A stretch of 51,109 nt of DNA, from positions 1,712,703-1,763,811 of the forward strand of contig CABFPE010000047.1 in assembly GCA_900660155.1 (NCBI GenBank), in the 5' to 3' direction. Under the pieces are notes generated by a model. That model did no database searches. It was not told the origin of the DNA and saw only the letters and a program-made list of their open reading frames with translations. Position numbers and translations under genes: made by a program. The stretch is from Hofstenia miamia (Eukaryota > Xenacoelomorpha > Acoela > Hofsteniidae). This document shows positions 1 to 11,559 of the stretch, piece by piece (position 1 is the stretch's first letter; every line of letters begins with the position of its first letter).

Positions 1-28
<28 letters not shown>
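1..28. repeat. (AT)n microsatellite
   Basis: Pure AT dinucleotide run at the left edge of the window. At least fifteen similar arrays occur in the window. Confidence 0.95.
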
Positions 29-31
<3 letters not shown>

Positions 32-2800
32 ACGTTAAGTATTTAAAACTCATTTATATTTTCGCTAGGTATTTTCAATTATTTATATTCGCGCTAATTA
101 TAAAATATTTCATTATATATTATTTTATGCTCGCGATAAGTATACTATATAAATATTTTTTTTCAAATGTGTAAAAATTTCGAAATTTGTTTAAACATAC
201 ATATATAATACCCTAAATGGCACCACTAAACACTTTTATAGACAGTAGCTTGTTATATATATAAAATGATGATATATTTTTATAGATACTTTAGAAAGAA
301 TATCGTACTAATGTTAAAATGGCGAATATGGCAAAAGATTTAAAAAAATAATTACCACACATGCATAAGTACTGGGGGTGGAAGCTTGCTTTGAAGGAAG
401 AAATCTCTAGACTGAGCACCTGATAGAAAACAAGATCCGGGCGAAAGTTGCTGAAATTGTTGATCGTAACGCATTTTATCGTTGGATGAAATAATCCATT
501 CCACTGGACCTAAGGCAAAAAATGTACAAAATTATGAAAGGAATTACCTTTAGATTTTGGAGATACATGAAATTGATTTGCCATAATTCCCTAAAATTAG
601 ATAAAATGACAATTTAAGGCAATGCATCAACAGCAAGACAATATGTAAAAAATGCATAGTTGAAAGCTGCTATATGTAAAGCTTAGTCCTAACGAACTGA
701 TTTACAAAATAATTTTTTTTCGAATTATAATATATGGATTCCGAATTTGTAATAATTAGTAAATGTGATATTTAAATATTTAATAACAGTCTTCAATATA
801 TAGCGACAGATGATCGAACCTAAAAAATATGATTGGATTCTGTAAGAATGACAAGCGAAGCACTAACATTTTTGCTTAGAAATATTAAAAGTTCAAAACA
901 CCTATAACTAAAATTCAAAAGTAATCGTTTATATAATTCAGAGAATATTTTTGCACTGGCACTGCAGCCAACAACGAATGTGTGGTAGCATAATCTATTC
1001 CTTGTTACCCATGTTTATTTGATTTATCGATAAAATAGTTAGGAATAAGTAGTTAACCAAGAACCAATGCGTGTTATAAATACAGTGAAAATATTTATGT
1101 GAAAACATATATTTAGTTTTTCTACAGGCGAAAATCATTTTTGATTTTAATCAAAAAATCCCAATTGCAACCTAAAGCATAACTAATAAACTAGATTTTT
1201 CAAATACAGCAACGTTCACGGCAAAAAATAGAAATCAGGAACCAGTATTTTGTATAAAGCCACTAAAACCGCAATGCTGCTGTGAATTACTTTAAAAGGA
1301 TTCACAAAAAGTATCTTAAAATAAATCAAAATGTATATATAGCGATTATTGCTTGTGCGTATTTAGTAAATCAAAAAATATTTATATCGATATGTTATTG
1401 CAAATAGGAATTGACTTCAGACATATACATATATCTCGTTATTGGCATTTATCTTATATAGAGAGAAATATACATAGGCCTTGTTCAAAATCCCTACTTG
1501 GTCAAAGATTACCACTCAATACACTTTATGATTGGTGACTCGACAAATATAGTTACTAGGATTTTCTCTAGGTGTTATAGCAAAGGAAATGGATGAGCCA
1601 TTTCTTATAGTTCAATTCAGAAGTTTGTGGTGCAAACGTTTCCATTTATTTTGTTAATACTTTGAGAAGGGCTGACACAATTATGTAGATATCAGCCGTA
1701 CTAATTATATTTATTTTTTACATTAAATTATTTAGAATTTATTACAGGATCATAGGTGAGCTGAAATTGCACAAAGGGTCTGTATCTTCTAAATTTTTTT
1801 AAAAGAACTTAATTTAAGGAACCTATTCAGTAGTTGGTCAAAATAGAAACATTATGTTGAAATGCAATAAAATACATTTTCGTAATAAACACGAATGATG
1901 TCAACTACGAGCATGCATAAATAAGATACAACAGCAGATCTTTAATAATATACGCACATAACACTAGGAAAAAAATCGAATTTTTAGCTTAAATCAATTT
2001 TTGAGTAAAATTGTAAAGACCTTTAATGACTTTTATTAACTTAATATTTCCTGCGAATGCTGAAGCAAAAAAAATTAAAATTCATAAAACTTCGTTGGCT
2101 TAGGCTTCTGTGCAAGTGTAAGGCTAGCAAAAGCAACGGAGTTATACAAAATTCAATGGATTGATATAAAGTTTTTCTCTCACTGTTTCTTAGAATTTAA
2201 ATATTGTGTATTGGTTGAAAATTTCTTATCAATTATGTTCTGAATAAGTTACTGTGGATATCCAATATTTTTAAGCATTCATTTAATGAGGCTCATCACA
2301 ATTCAAAATCTATGAAAAGAAACACCAGGCTGCAAAAGTGTAAGTTTTAACCGTATTTTGGACGTTGTTGTGACCTCAGATTTCATAAATTTGGAAAAAA
2401 AATAGTCTCACATGGAGCTGGTCACCGCGTTCTAATCTATGGTGGTAATAGTTGCAGAGCAATAATGCTCCGAAATGAAGAAGCAGATGTATAGCCATTC
2501 GCAAGTTCTTTTTAAGAAAAGTCGTCAATTACTCAAAATTCATAGTAAAAAATGTCTAAACATTTTAGTAAGAGGGTGTCAGTCATGATTCAAGAAAAGA
2601 AAGTGCGCTTAAAGGTAAAAAATTATTATGAAACAAAGCAAGACTATTGCCAATTAGAACTGTTAACTTATATACAAAATTGTGGTAAATATTGTTTGAG
2701 CCATATTTGAGATGGTATTAATAGCATGGGGCACTAAAATTTATTTATTAGAAATCACAATCTACGAATTACTTTTTTTTAATGGAACAGTTAATAATTT
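29..2800. other. AT-rich region without recognised gene
   Basis: Stop-dense in all frames; the only ORF above 60 codons (1353-1538, +) has no recognisable domain. A less AT-rich patch at about 2410-2490 can be read on the plus strand as a short protein-like stretch, but no family is recognised. CpG dinucleotides are present at ordinary spacing, unlike 4.7-10.4 kb. Confidence 0.6.
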
Positions 2801-2802
2801 CA

Positions 2803-2808
2803 TTTATT
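2803..2808 (-). promoter_or_regulatory. candidate poly(A) signal AATAAA
   Basis: The minus strand reads AATAAA about 55 nt downstream of the stop of the candidate terminal exon at 2864-3079. The hexamer is common in AT-rich DNA, so its support is only positional. Confidence 0.3.
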
Positions 2809-2863
2809 TTCTCAGTTATAAAAATCAATGAAATTCTCCAATAAAATAAAGTTTTCAGTTTTC

Positions 2864-3079
2864 TTAATCAATGATAACAGTGTGATCATGAGGATGAATG
2901 TTGTGATGTTCATCATCATGAGGATGCCCATCACCATCTACATGGAGCATTTTTGCATTCGCATAGAAACTTGAAAGAATTGCACACAGTGTAACAAAGA
3001 CCAAAATTAGATAAACTTGCCTATTGTCAACTTTAATATGATTTATATGTTGGATATAAAAATATATGACTATTAGCAA
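2864..3079 (-). CDS. candidate terminal exon, small membrane protein with His/Asp-rich tail
   Basis: An open frame of 71 codons on the minus strand. It has one strongly hydrophobic segment (about residues 21-40, around VYLILVFVTLCAILSSF) and then a tail very rich in His and Asp (HVDGDGHPHDDEHHN and on to the stop). A good acceptor (gacactttcag) lies directly before the first codon, which is TTG, and an AATAAA follows the stop by about 55 nt, so this looks like the last exon of a spliced gene. The His/Asp cluster could bind divalent metal, but I recognise no family. Another open stretch lies just upstream at about 3042-3270 (-), but no splice arrangement links the two in frame. It could also be chance. 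Confidence 0.35.
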   Translation of the reverse strand: MLIVIYFYIQHINHIKVDNRQVYLILVFVTLCAILSSFYANAKMLHVDGDGHPHDDEHHNIHPHDHTVIID

Positions 3080-3279
3080 CTGAAAGTGTCATCACAACAA
3101 TACTTGACATAGCTTTAAATTGAATGATGAATGCCTTCTGGCAAGAGACTGGGTTTGAATATTCCAATATAAATTTTCTTGTATAAAAGTAATGCTGCCG
3201 CCCAAAGTCTCCTAATAAATATTGCCATGGAAATAATAGAATAATTAACGACTTACTTAAATTAAACCAGCCGGTGTAG

Positions 3280-3955
3280 TTCCTTACTTAATACTGAAGA
3301 GATAAGCACACACTATTCAGATTACTATTGAAATTTTTGAAAAAGATTATATTGAAATACAGCTAAGGAAACTAGTCTTTTTGGAATTAAAATTACGATA
3401 ATAAAGGTCGTGACCTCCCCATCGATACCAACACCTTCAAAATTGTGGCAGCTTTTTAATACAACAATATAGTATAAAACTTCCAACAAAATCGCCCGAA
3501 TTTTTGTATCAAGTTATAAAGAAGATATCTAGTACTAATCTCAAACAATCTACATCAATATTATTAATATAGATAGACAATTTCAGTCAGATAGATATAA
3601 TAAAGTATCGTCAAATGATGCCATTGCAATTCTAATCCTATTTCAAAAAGCCACACGACTTAATCATTACGTCATTTCAATTACCTAAACGTAAACAGAT
3701 TATGAACAAATATTATTGTAAATAGGACACTATTATTTATATGAATAACTCTTCTTCCAAAGCTTTCTTTATGCATTTTTCTATTTGTTAAAATACTTTT
3801 GCAACTGAACTATGGCACATTAAAAACACATTGTTGCTAAAATATTTTTTTCCAATAATATTTTTATTCTGTTAGTTTAAATTTATCAATATTTAAGATG
3901 TTATGTTAATTTGATGTTGTATTATTACTACAAAGCAATTGAAACTGTCAGAAAG
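3280..3955. other. AT-rich intergenic, nothing recognised
   Basis: No ORF with recognisable content and no repeat structure seen. CpG is present (several between 3400 and 3700). Confidence 0.5.
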
Positions 3956-4286
3956 CTGAAGAATCAATAGAAAACTACCTATAGTAGGCCTTCAAAATTT
4001 AAAAATTGTGTGTTTTCAAGATATTCAATATTATACTTAAGCTTTATTTACATAATTGAATTTGATTGAGGTTTCCTATGAAATTCTATTTAACATATGG
4101 TGATTTCTTCGAATTCATATTTTAAGATGTAGCAAGTTTGTTCAAATTATCCATAGTAATTTCACAAGCACATGTAAAAAATTTCCAAATATAGCCCTTT
4201 GATGTTTCAAAATATTAAACACTTAAGAGTATTTAATTGTTTGGTTTAGTTCACTTACTATTTTTAGTTTTCTATTGATTCTTCAG
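3956..4286. mobile_element. MITE-like element, 331 bp, with long terminal inverted repeats
   Basis: The first 21 bases (3956-3976, starting CTGAAGAATCAATAG) are the exact reverse complement of the last 21 (4266-4286). The inverted similarity continues inward for another 12 or so bases with a few mismatches. The interior is AT-rich and non-coding. No clear target-site duplication is visible, so the superfamily is not assigned. Confidence 0.6.
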
Positions 4287-4700
4287 TGAAGAAATAGTAT
4301 TGCAGAACTACAAATTTTGTGTCAATATCCCTTTTGCATTTGTTCAATATTTTAAATTCATTTATGATGGTTTTATAATAGGTTTTCACAGTATTCAGCA
4401 TTTGTTATTCAATTTCTTGATTTACAAGTTTGTTTGTAAGATTGACAATAATCAATTCATTCAAGCCAAACCTACTCTAAAAGTGTATTCCCATTATTAT
4501 ATTTTTTTCAAAATTTTTGCAAAAATTGACTTATTTTTGGCAGAACACCAGAGTTACAGTTCTTTCCATGCAATTCTGTATTTTAGCTATGTAAACTACA
4601 TAGAAATCTAATTGAGAGACTAAAGAAATATATTTACTTATTAAATAAAATATTTCAATTTCATTGAAATCTAACTCCAACAGTTTTTAATTTTTGATGA
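4287..4700. other. AT-rich flank, ORF 4300-4611 probably spurious
   Basis: A 103-codon plus-strand ORF is present, but it is composed of residues favoured by AT-rich codons (F, I, Y, K, N), has no domain, and lacks flanking gene signals. I see nothing else here. Confidence 0.5.
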
Positions 4701-4702
4701 CG

Positions 4703-5740
4703 TCAGTGATATGCAACTGACTCAGTAGTGGGAATATCCATAAAGTTAATATAAAGCACAAGAGAAAGCAACTACATTAACTCCACAAAACCTGCTTAAC
4801 AAACTCAAAAATATCACCAAAACTCATTATGGTTCATCATTGAAAGCAAAATAACTACAATTAGCATGTAAAACAAGTTAAACCTATGAGATCCTATGTG
4901 TAATTCTTGCAAAAATAAGTCACAAAACACAAACATAAGGTACTGATATTGCATGGGACCAAGCAAACTAAGGACCAATGCTACTAACTAATAGTTAATA
5001 TTCATTAATGATAAAAAATATTACATTTAAAAATAAAGCTTAGAGTTTGTTTTATTTTAATGAACAATGCTAAACAACATATGTAAATAGATCCAGAAAT
5101 ATATATAATGAAATGCATTGAATGCATAATCCAGCTAATTTTTTGGTGGAAAAGTCAAAAGTTTCTCTTCTAAAAGTAAACAATAGTTTGCAATTTGACT
5201 AAAAAGGAAATCAGTCATAATGTAGAATCACTGGGTTGAAACTAGAGAAAACTATGCTAGAGGACTTAATGTCAATGCAGAAGATCACTGAGGTGAACAT
5301 ATTCTAGAGCAACAGTGATTCTAACAGAACTAAGAGGTAAGCAAAAACATTGGTAGTTTATCTTCATAACTAGTAACTGCTTAGATCTCCAAAAGAAAGA
5401 AAGAAACATCAAATATAAACAATTCCACTGCATCACACTAAAGTGATGTCCACAGCTAAATGTTCAGAAACTTGCTTTGCAGTGTTTCCTTATATGTCTC
5501 TCAGTTTATTATCTAGCCAAATATAATGTCTCAGTAGTTGTCTTAGATCTCAGCCAATATATAAATAGCATGTAGTTACCATTCATTTGTGCTAGCTAAC
5601 AGTCATGATTTAAACACAGTGTAACTTATTATTAGGTGATAAAAATGCTCTTGTGTTTTCATGACTTGGTTGAATATGTTGATTGGAATGATTTGTCCTT
5701 CCCAGTTGTTCTGATAAAGTCTTTCAGTGGTTTTGTCATA
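4703..5740 (-). other. 3' non-coding part of the retroelement (possible UTR/LTR remnant)
   Basis: AT-rich, no ORF, and no CpG at all, like the adjoining coding part. It is therefore assigned to the element. No second copy exists in the window to prove an LTR. Confidence 0.35.
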
Positions 5741-5743
5741 GGC

Positions 5744-7924
5744 TCACTCCAAGTAATTCATTCCTTCAATATTGAAATGTATTTCTGATTTATTTTGAAG
5801 ATCATAGCATTGAATCAGTTCAAAAAAGTTTTTGGTAGACCCTGGTTTCATTTCAATTATATGTTGTGTGCATAACAGTATGTTCTTGTTGCTGATGAAA
5901 TTAAATTTGGTATCAGCTGTTGCTCCCCACATATATTTTTTGAGCATGTAAGAAAAAACATTGATGTCTAATGAACAAATACCCAAACAATTAGAGATGA
6001 TCATGGGCAACATTTTACTGAGGATGCTACTCCCCCCACCAGTCATGCATAATACTTTTCCACTTTCTCCATGGTCTTTTTGGTTTTGCCAGGAGACACT
6101 GGTACTGAATTTTGGTGTATGAGCCAGTTTTTCACTCTCCAAGATGTGGGACAGATTTGCAATCTAATGAGTGCATTGGAGTGTGATCTTTTTGCAAGTA
6201 TTCTTATTGATTGGCACTCTCAAATCAAGGTCATTTGTTAGGAAAATTTGCTAGCACCCAGGTAGTGCCATGGAAATAAATGTTTGGCATGGAATGTATA
6301 GAAAATAATCTCTCCTTATAGTTTTTCCTGTCTTGTGTTTGATAGGAGAGGCTGATGTCTCTAAGCAAGTGCTCTACAGATCTGTGCTAGTAGTCAGGCA
6401 ACTTCTTATAAAAATGATGGGCCAATTGTTGTCTGGATTTTTATTTGTTTTTCTGCTGGACCAAACCTCTGCAATTTTGTCACAGGTGGTGCTGCTTTGT
6501 GAAAATGAGAAACTAACCCTGAGATCAGTGAGTGACATTAGGTGGGGCATCAATGGATAATTTTCTCCAGCATGGGTTGGAAACCTTTCACACAACAGTA
6601 AATCAGTGTAAATGAGTTGCACTATTGAAATTATCAGGGCATGATACATACTAAGTGCCTGGTACTCATGTTGGTACAGGATTATCAGATTTTCCATCTC
6701 AAAGTGTAAATTTTCAACATCTTCAAGCATCTTGTCTTCACAGACATTGATCACAATGACTAATCTAATTTTTTTTACTTTTGTGATGAGGCTGTCCTGC
6801 ACCTCCCCCACATACAAAAATAGATTATTAACAAGTTAGTAAAATAGATGTTTATGTTTTCAAATTTATTGATGCCCCTCCAGTTAGTCATAAACAAACT
6901 TAGATTGGATAAAGTGAAGTCCTCATCAAACATAGTATGGACCATGCTCCTCCAATTGTGTCTTCCATTCCTTTCAGCATTTTTTAATCATAACAGATGA
7001 TAGCATTCATCTTAGGCTTCTTCTCATGATCAATAATGAAAGGAACTATGTCAATAGAGGTGTTCAAGGTCTTTGAGTTAAATTTCCATCTTAACTTATT
7101 TTTCATTTCTTAAGAGATGTTATCCCAGATTGATCTGGTAGCTTTTTATGTTAAAATGAAATAGGGGTGGAGTATTTTGTTTCCAAATCTAGATAACTTA
7201 GTTTTCCTTTCTTCAGTATGGCAAGATCTGATTGCAGAAGGTAGAGTTTCAGTACCTAAACAAGAGGGTTGGGAACTCAATGGGGTTGAGTCACTACTGG
7301 GCTCCCTTACATTAATTAACTTAATATCAGAATTATTAGAATTAAAGTTTATAGCCTGAGTCACCAACTCCTCCTGAGTATGTGGAGCCATTTGTTTCCC
7401 TATGTATTGTTGGGAATGGAATGCATCCACCATCATCTGCTTTCTGGTTCACCCAGCCATTTGTTGACACAGTGAATATGGAATATGCTCAGAACCATCC
7501 CTGCTTTCTATCATAGGCTTCCATTGGTGGAGAAATTTGTCTCCCACATCCTGCAGAAGCATTGCTACCAGTATTACTGTCCATCCTCTAGTGGATCCTT
7601 CTTTGGAATGGTGGAGGTGGCAAATTATGTTGTTTCCTCTTTGATTTCATTGTTGCTAAACAGAGATATGAGATTAAGGTCCCACACAGTGGAATCAAAT
7701 TTACTAATATTTCTAGCCTTATGTTGAGGCAATACAAGAATATTGGGACTGTTATTAAAATTATCATAACTGGCATCAAAATCAACATCATCAAATTCCT
7801 CCTTACTGAACTCTGTGTGGTTGCCAAACTGTTCATATACATCAACACCATTATCAATTAATGACATTTCATTATCATCATCAATGATGATGCTCTCTAT
7901 ATCTTTATGACTCAATAGAGCCAT
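5744..7924 (-). pseudogene. third-ORF region downstream of integrase, possibly env-like
   Basis: Four separated open segments on the minus strand: 7924-7625 (99 codons, acidic N-terminal part), 7436-7146 (96), 6817-6374 (147) and 6142-5744 (132). They lie 3' of integrase, where errantivirus-type Ty3/gypsy elements carry env. The 6817-6374 segment has an alternating hydrophobic/charged pattern compatible with a helical ectodomain. The 6142-5744 segment has several Cys and a Gly-Gly-Gly-Ser run. I found no diagnostic fusion peptide, furin site or clear transmembrane anchor, so an env identity rests on position alone. All four are broken. Confidence 0.4.
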
Positions 7925-8399
7925 TAAAAATAAACCTTTTTTCTGATATTTAAAATGTATTTGTTATGGACTAATACCATGTTAAACATAAAAGGACCTT
8001 GCCAATTATGTGTAAGTTTCCTCACCTGATTGCTATTGTATATTTGGTGTGGAAAATATGCAAAAACTTTATCACCTTGTTTATGAGGTTCTCCATATTA
8101 CTTTTTATTAAAATTTCAATTCTCTCTCACCACTGAAATGTTGGTGTTGTGACATACTGTTAAATGCACCTTGTGCATATCATCCATTAATCTCCTGACA
8201 TATCCATCCATTGTTTTTTGTGGTGTTTTGGGTATATCATTGAGAGAGCTGTTGATTGCTTACATCCAAACATGGCCTTGAAGGGGCTTATCTTGGTGGT
8301 AGAATGTACTGAAGTATTGTAAAATAACTCCATCATTTTGATAATGTGCCTCCAGTTCTTTCCTGTGGCTCAAAACAGTGTGACTCTAATTAGCTTAGC

Positions 8400-9216
8400 T
8401 AGCATTTTGTTTAATCTAGCCCATTGGACTCAGGGTGGTATGCAATTCTAAATTCATGTAAAATCTCCAGTTCTAGCATCAAAGCTTCCATGAGGGTACT
8501 CTTAAATTGAGGGCTGTTATCTGTTACTAGTTTTTCCATTGGACCCAGCCTTAATATCCATTCCTTAATGATTTTCTTGCCAATGACTTTGGCAGTTGTA
8601 CTGTTGAGCAGAATTATTCTGGCATACTTTGTAAAGTGGTCTATTAAGACTAATAAGTACTGGTACCCATTGTCATCTCTTGATGGTTGTTTGAGGTCAA
8701 TATGCATGATCTCATTGGTGTGTTCTGTGGGACAGTTCTCTAATTCAGCCATCTGCTCAGGAAAATGGCTGTTAGACTGCAATAGTCGGGGTTACTCTAC
8801 CAGTCAACAGACTGAAGAGTGGGTGGCAACAGATCAGTTCTGGCACTTCCCCTAGAAGTGTGATGCCGGCTTAATCATGCTTGTCCTCTGGAGACCCCTG
8901 GCATGCAGAGTGCTGATCTGTGTTGAGTCTGATCAGCAGAGAGTGAAGCTGAAGGCCGAGCTTCATGAGAGGGTTGCGCCTCTCTACAGCTTTCACCAAC
9001 CAAGGCTACTAACTGAGTTAACTTGTGAGCACCTGCTGTCTGCCTGTTATGGAGATCCTGATTATTTAGGAGATATTTATACACTTGTAGTGCAAAGCAC
9101 CAAGTGACAGCCCTAAAATCTCCGTTGACTGACTGCAATAGACATTTCTCACACTTTTTGATAACATTGATCACAGCAGCTTGTATACCAATGGTGACAT
9201 AGCAGGCTTTGAACAT
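8400..9216 (-). pseudogene. Ty3/gypsy integrase remnant (zinc-binding and catalytic core)
   Basis: The minus strand encodes the end of the integrase zinc-binding module (IKKCEKC, about 9150-9170) and then, after an intervening insertion (8786-9130), the rve catalytic core at 8782-8411. The first catalytic Asp is in MHIDL, the second in TDNSPQF, and the core ends in HPESNG. The frame stops right after HPESNGLD, where the third catalytic residue (Glu) is expected. Typical IN C-terminal coding continues in another frame (NTSVHSTTKISPFKAMFG, about 8.33-8.25 kb). One frameshift therefore separates the core from its third acidic residue. Taking out the insertion leaves the reading frame continuous across it. 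Confidence 0.85.
8786..9130. mobile_element. 345-bp nested insertion in integrase with 11-bp target-site duplication
   Basis: The 11-mer gactgcaatag occurs at 8775-8785 and again at 9131-9141, bracketing 345 bp that interrupt the integrase frame. The insert differs from its host: it is GC-richer and holds the only five CpG dinucleotides between 4703 and 10405. No terminal inverted repeats or poly(A) tail are evident. An 11-bp duplication would suit a LINE-mobilised (SINE-like) insert, but no Pol III boxes are clear. Element type is unknown. Confidence 0.65.
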
Positions 9217-9700
9217 ATTTTCAGTTTGAATAATGCTGAGGTGTCCATAGTCATGTAATTTCCATTAAAGGTCTCATTGAAAGTATTCAGGGACTGTAAG
9301 GCAGTTGACACTGCTCTTCATATACAACAAGGCTTCAGCATTGATCTTCTAATTGTACCAATCAAAGTATTGGGTTGTGATCAGGCTGAGTGTTGTTGAA
9401 GGCTATTCAATTTTCATCATGATTTTGCAAAGGATCTTGTCATGGGGCTGGTACTTAATTTTTGTATGAATGGTAATTTCTTCTTTTATCATAATCAATA
9501 AAACAGGCCTGCTTTGGTGGTCAGCATTAATTTCCAGAAGGAGATCATACTCTATGGTCAGGATGAAACTGAACTTGATTCTTTCCCCACTTGGCTTCTT
9601 CAAATCTTGCTCATAGCTGGCAATGCCATCCAATAATCAGCATTTAAATGAAGGTCACCAGGACAGTACTTTATTGAAAACAAAAAGTCATTCAAATTCT
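9217..9700 (-). pseudogene. RNase H to integrase linker of the retroelement
   Basis: A 76-codon open segment (9633-9403, -) lies between the RNase H and integrase remnants. Its sequence is not diagnostic. It is assigned to the pol region by position, by absence of CpG and by matching composition. Confidence 0.45.
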
Positions 9701-10060
9701 CTATCCAGCATTAGCCAGGCTAAGGCACTATTATCTGTTCTCACCCCAAATAGTCTGCTGAGAATAAAGTAATGGAATTTATTTAGAGACTCAACTAGGG
9801 TGAGCATTTCACATTTTGTAGCTTCATAATTTACATCTGAGGACTTAAATTTCCAACTGAAGTACTGTACCAGCTCTCTACCTCATCTTTAATTTGACTC
9901 AGTACCCTGCTGACAGCCATATTGCTGGCATCAATCACAAAGGGCTTCTCATAGTCAGTATTATTTAAACTTGGAATCTTTTTCAATTCTTGTTTGACAC
10001 AGTCAAGCTCCTCTTGCTCTTGCCATGTCCATTGGCATTTTTCTTCAAGATTCAAGATAT
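9700..10060 (-). pseudogene. Ty3/gypsy RNase H remnant
   Basis: The segment 10055-9831 (-) reads through WTWQEQEELDCVKQELKKIP, then PFVIDASNMAVSRVLSQ. This is the RT-connection to RNase H junction of Ty3/gypsy pol (WT..C...F..LK.....P, then the catalytic DAS..A.G.VL.Q). The glycine usual before VL is an Arg here. The frame breaks after SVGNLSPQM. The domain assignment is firm; the copy is non-functional. Confidence 0.8.
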
Positions 10061-10295
10061 ATACTTCATTTTAGCAGCTAGTTCAGGGATAAACATCCTG
10101 TAGTAGTTCAGGAAACCTATCAACTGTTGTATATCTTTCCTTATTCTTGGTGTTTCAATTTTATCTAGGAAATCCTTTGATTATTTTTTATTGATATCTT
10201 GCTATGCCTAATTATACATCCACAGAAAACCACTTGAGGTTGCACCAGGGAGCACTTGTTGCCATTTACCTTCAACCCAACACTACTCAGCAAGT

Positions 10296-10810
10296 CTAGG
10301 GTTCAGTGGAGTTTCTCCAGATTTTCTTCAAAGGTATCACTTGGTATGAGAATGTCATCAATATAGGCTGAGATTCCACATTCAAGTACATTAGCTCCAT
10401 ATTTTCGTACCTTGGATACATAATGCTGAAAAGTGGCAGGAGTGTTGAACAGGCCAAAAGCCATATATTTCCATTCAAAAGGCCTGTAAGGCAAGATGAA
10501 GGCAGTTTTTGGGATATCCAACAGTCACATAGGCACTTGCTAATAACCTTTGCAAAAGTTGAGGCATGAGAAAAATCCATAGATCTTTGATGTGTGGAAG
10601 AGGGTATGTATCTTTTACTATAATGTCATTTAACTTTCTGTAATCAATACACAGTCAGTATTTCTCTCCCTGATGGATGAAAACAGTATACACTGCATAT
10701 GGGCTATTGCTAGCCTGAATTATGCCACTGTTGATTAAGTCATACAAGATCTTTTTGTATTCTTTCTTTAAATTCTCAGGTACCCTTCTTACTGGGAGAC
10801 AAATAGGTTT
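10296..10810 (-). pseudogene. Ty3/gypsy reverse transcriptase remnant
   Basis: The segment 10521-10303 (-) carries MAFGLFNTPATFQHYVS, the conserved FGL.NAP..FQ..M block, and YIDDILI, the YxDD polymerase box with both Asp present. Upstream at about 10.8-10.6 kb are remnants of the N-terminal fingers (GIIQASNSPYA, then CIDYRKLND) interrupted by stops. Palm motifs are thus in the right order, but the frame is broken several times. Confidence 0.85.
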
Positions 10811-10970
10811 GTCAGTAGTCATCTCTATAGCATGTTATTCACCAACTTTTTGACGTACACTTATTGACCCATAATTGAAGACGCTGCTGTGCTGGTGCAG
10901 CAAGGTTGTGAATGCACTCCTTTCTTTTGAGTCCAGATGTTGATGGGACTCAGGTGACACACATGGGGTC

Positions 10971-11480
10971 CTAATTGCTGCTCATTGAGATCATGGATAG
11001 CAGTGAAAACAGGTACACAAGAATTGGCAATTGCACAGTTACACAGGTACAGAGTCTTCCAAAGTGAAGAGTATTTCTTTGTCTTGCACTGCCATCAATT
11101 GTGTAGGGTTCTCTATCCTTAATGTACATGGTATTAGTGCCATAATCAATTACACAATTATTTTGTTCAAGGAAATCACTTCCCAAAATCAGATATTATG
11201 GGAGTGGCTGATTGAAAGTATCATGACAATTAGATCAACATTAAAGAGTTCTTTGTTAATTCGTAACTCCAGATTTTTAACTTTTCCCTTCAATGGGATA
11301 TTTCTTCCAGAGGCATCAATGAGTTTAACTGACACAGTGGTGGCATTGTTCCAAGTTAAGAAGAGTAAGTAATTTTTTATGCAGAGGCTCCTGTGTTGAC
11401 ATTTGCAAACACTATGCTCCCATTGACCTCAACAGGGATGACATTCTTTCTCATCAGGCTGGTGAGCTTTTTTATAATTA
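10971..11480 (-). pseudogene. retroviral-type aspartic protease remnant
   Basis: On the minus strand VNTGAS (about 11.39 kb) lies where retropepsins have the catalytic DTGAS box; the codon is AAC, so the catalytic Asp reads Asn. About 60 codons later is GSDFLEQNNCVIDYGTNTM (11186-11130), the usual C-terminal part of the protease (LG.DFL...N..ID). Stops lie between the two. The Asp-to-Asn change could be ordinary decay. Confidence 0.7.
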
Positions 11481-11559
11481 AATCTCAGATATTGTTTTCA
11501 TTCTTAATGCATTTTGCAATATTATTTCTAGTTTTATTAGTTATAATTTCTTTTAAAAA

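Larger units (their letters stand above)
4703..11550 (-). mobile_element. degenerate Ty3/gypsy-class retroelement
   Basis: On the minus strand the order is protease (about 11.4-11.0 kb), reverse transcriptase (10.8-10.3), RNase H (10.06-9.7), integrase (9.2-8.4), then a 3' region of about 2.5 kb with further open segments (7.9-5.7). PR-RT-RH-IN is the Ty3/gypsy order. No gag is seen upstream and no LTR pair could be identified, so it is 5'-truncated or its ends are eroded. Frameshifts and stops break every domain. The outer limits given are inferred from the stretch of near-absent CpG, which starts after 4702 and fades near 10.4-11.5 kb. The stretch is also visibly richer in G+C than its flanks. 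Domain content is certain; the exact ends are not. Confidence 0.85.

Noticed and set aside
4300..4611. 103-codon ORF as a gene
   Set aside because: Low-complexity AT-driven composition, no splice, promoter or domain support.
6333..6560. Plus-strand ORF in the retroelement
   Set aside because: Antisense shadow of the degenerate third-ORF region; no domain.
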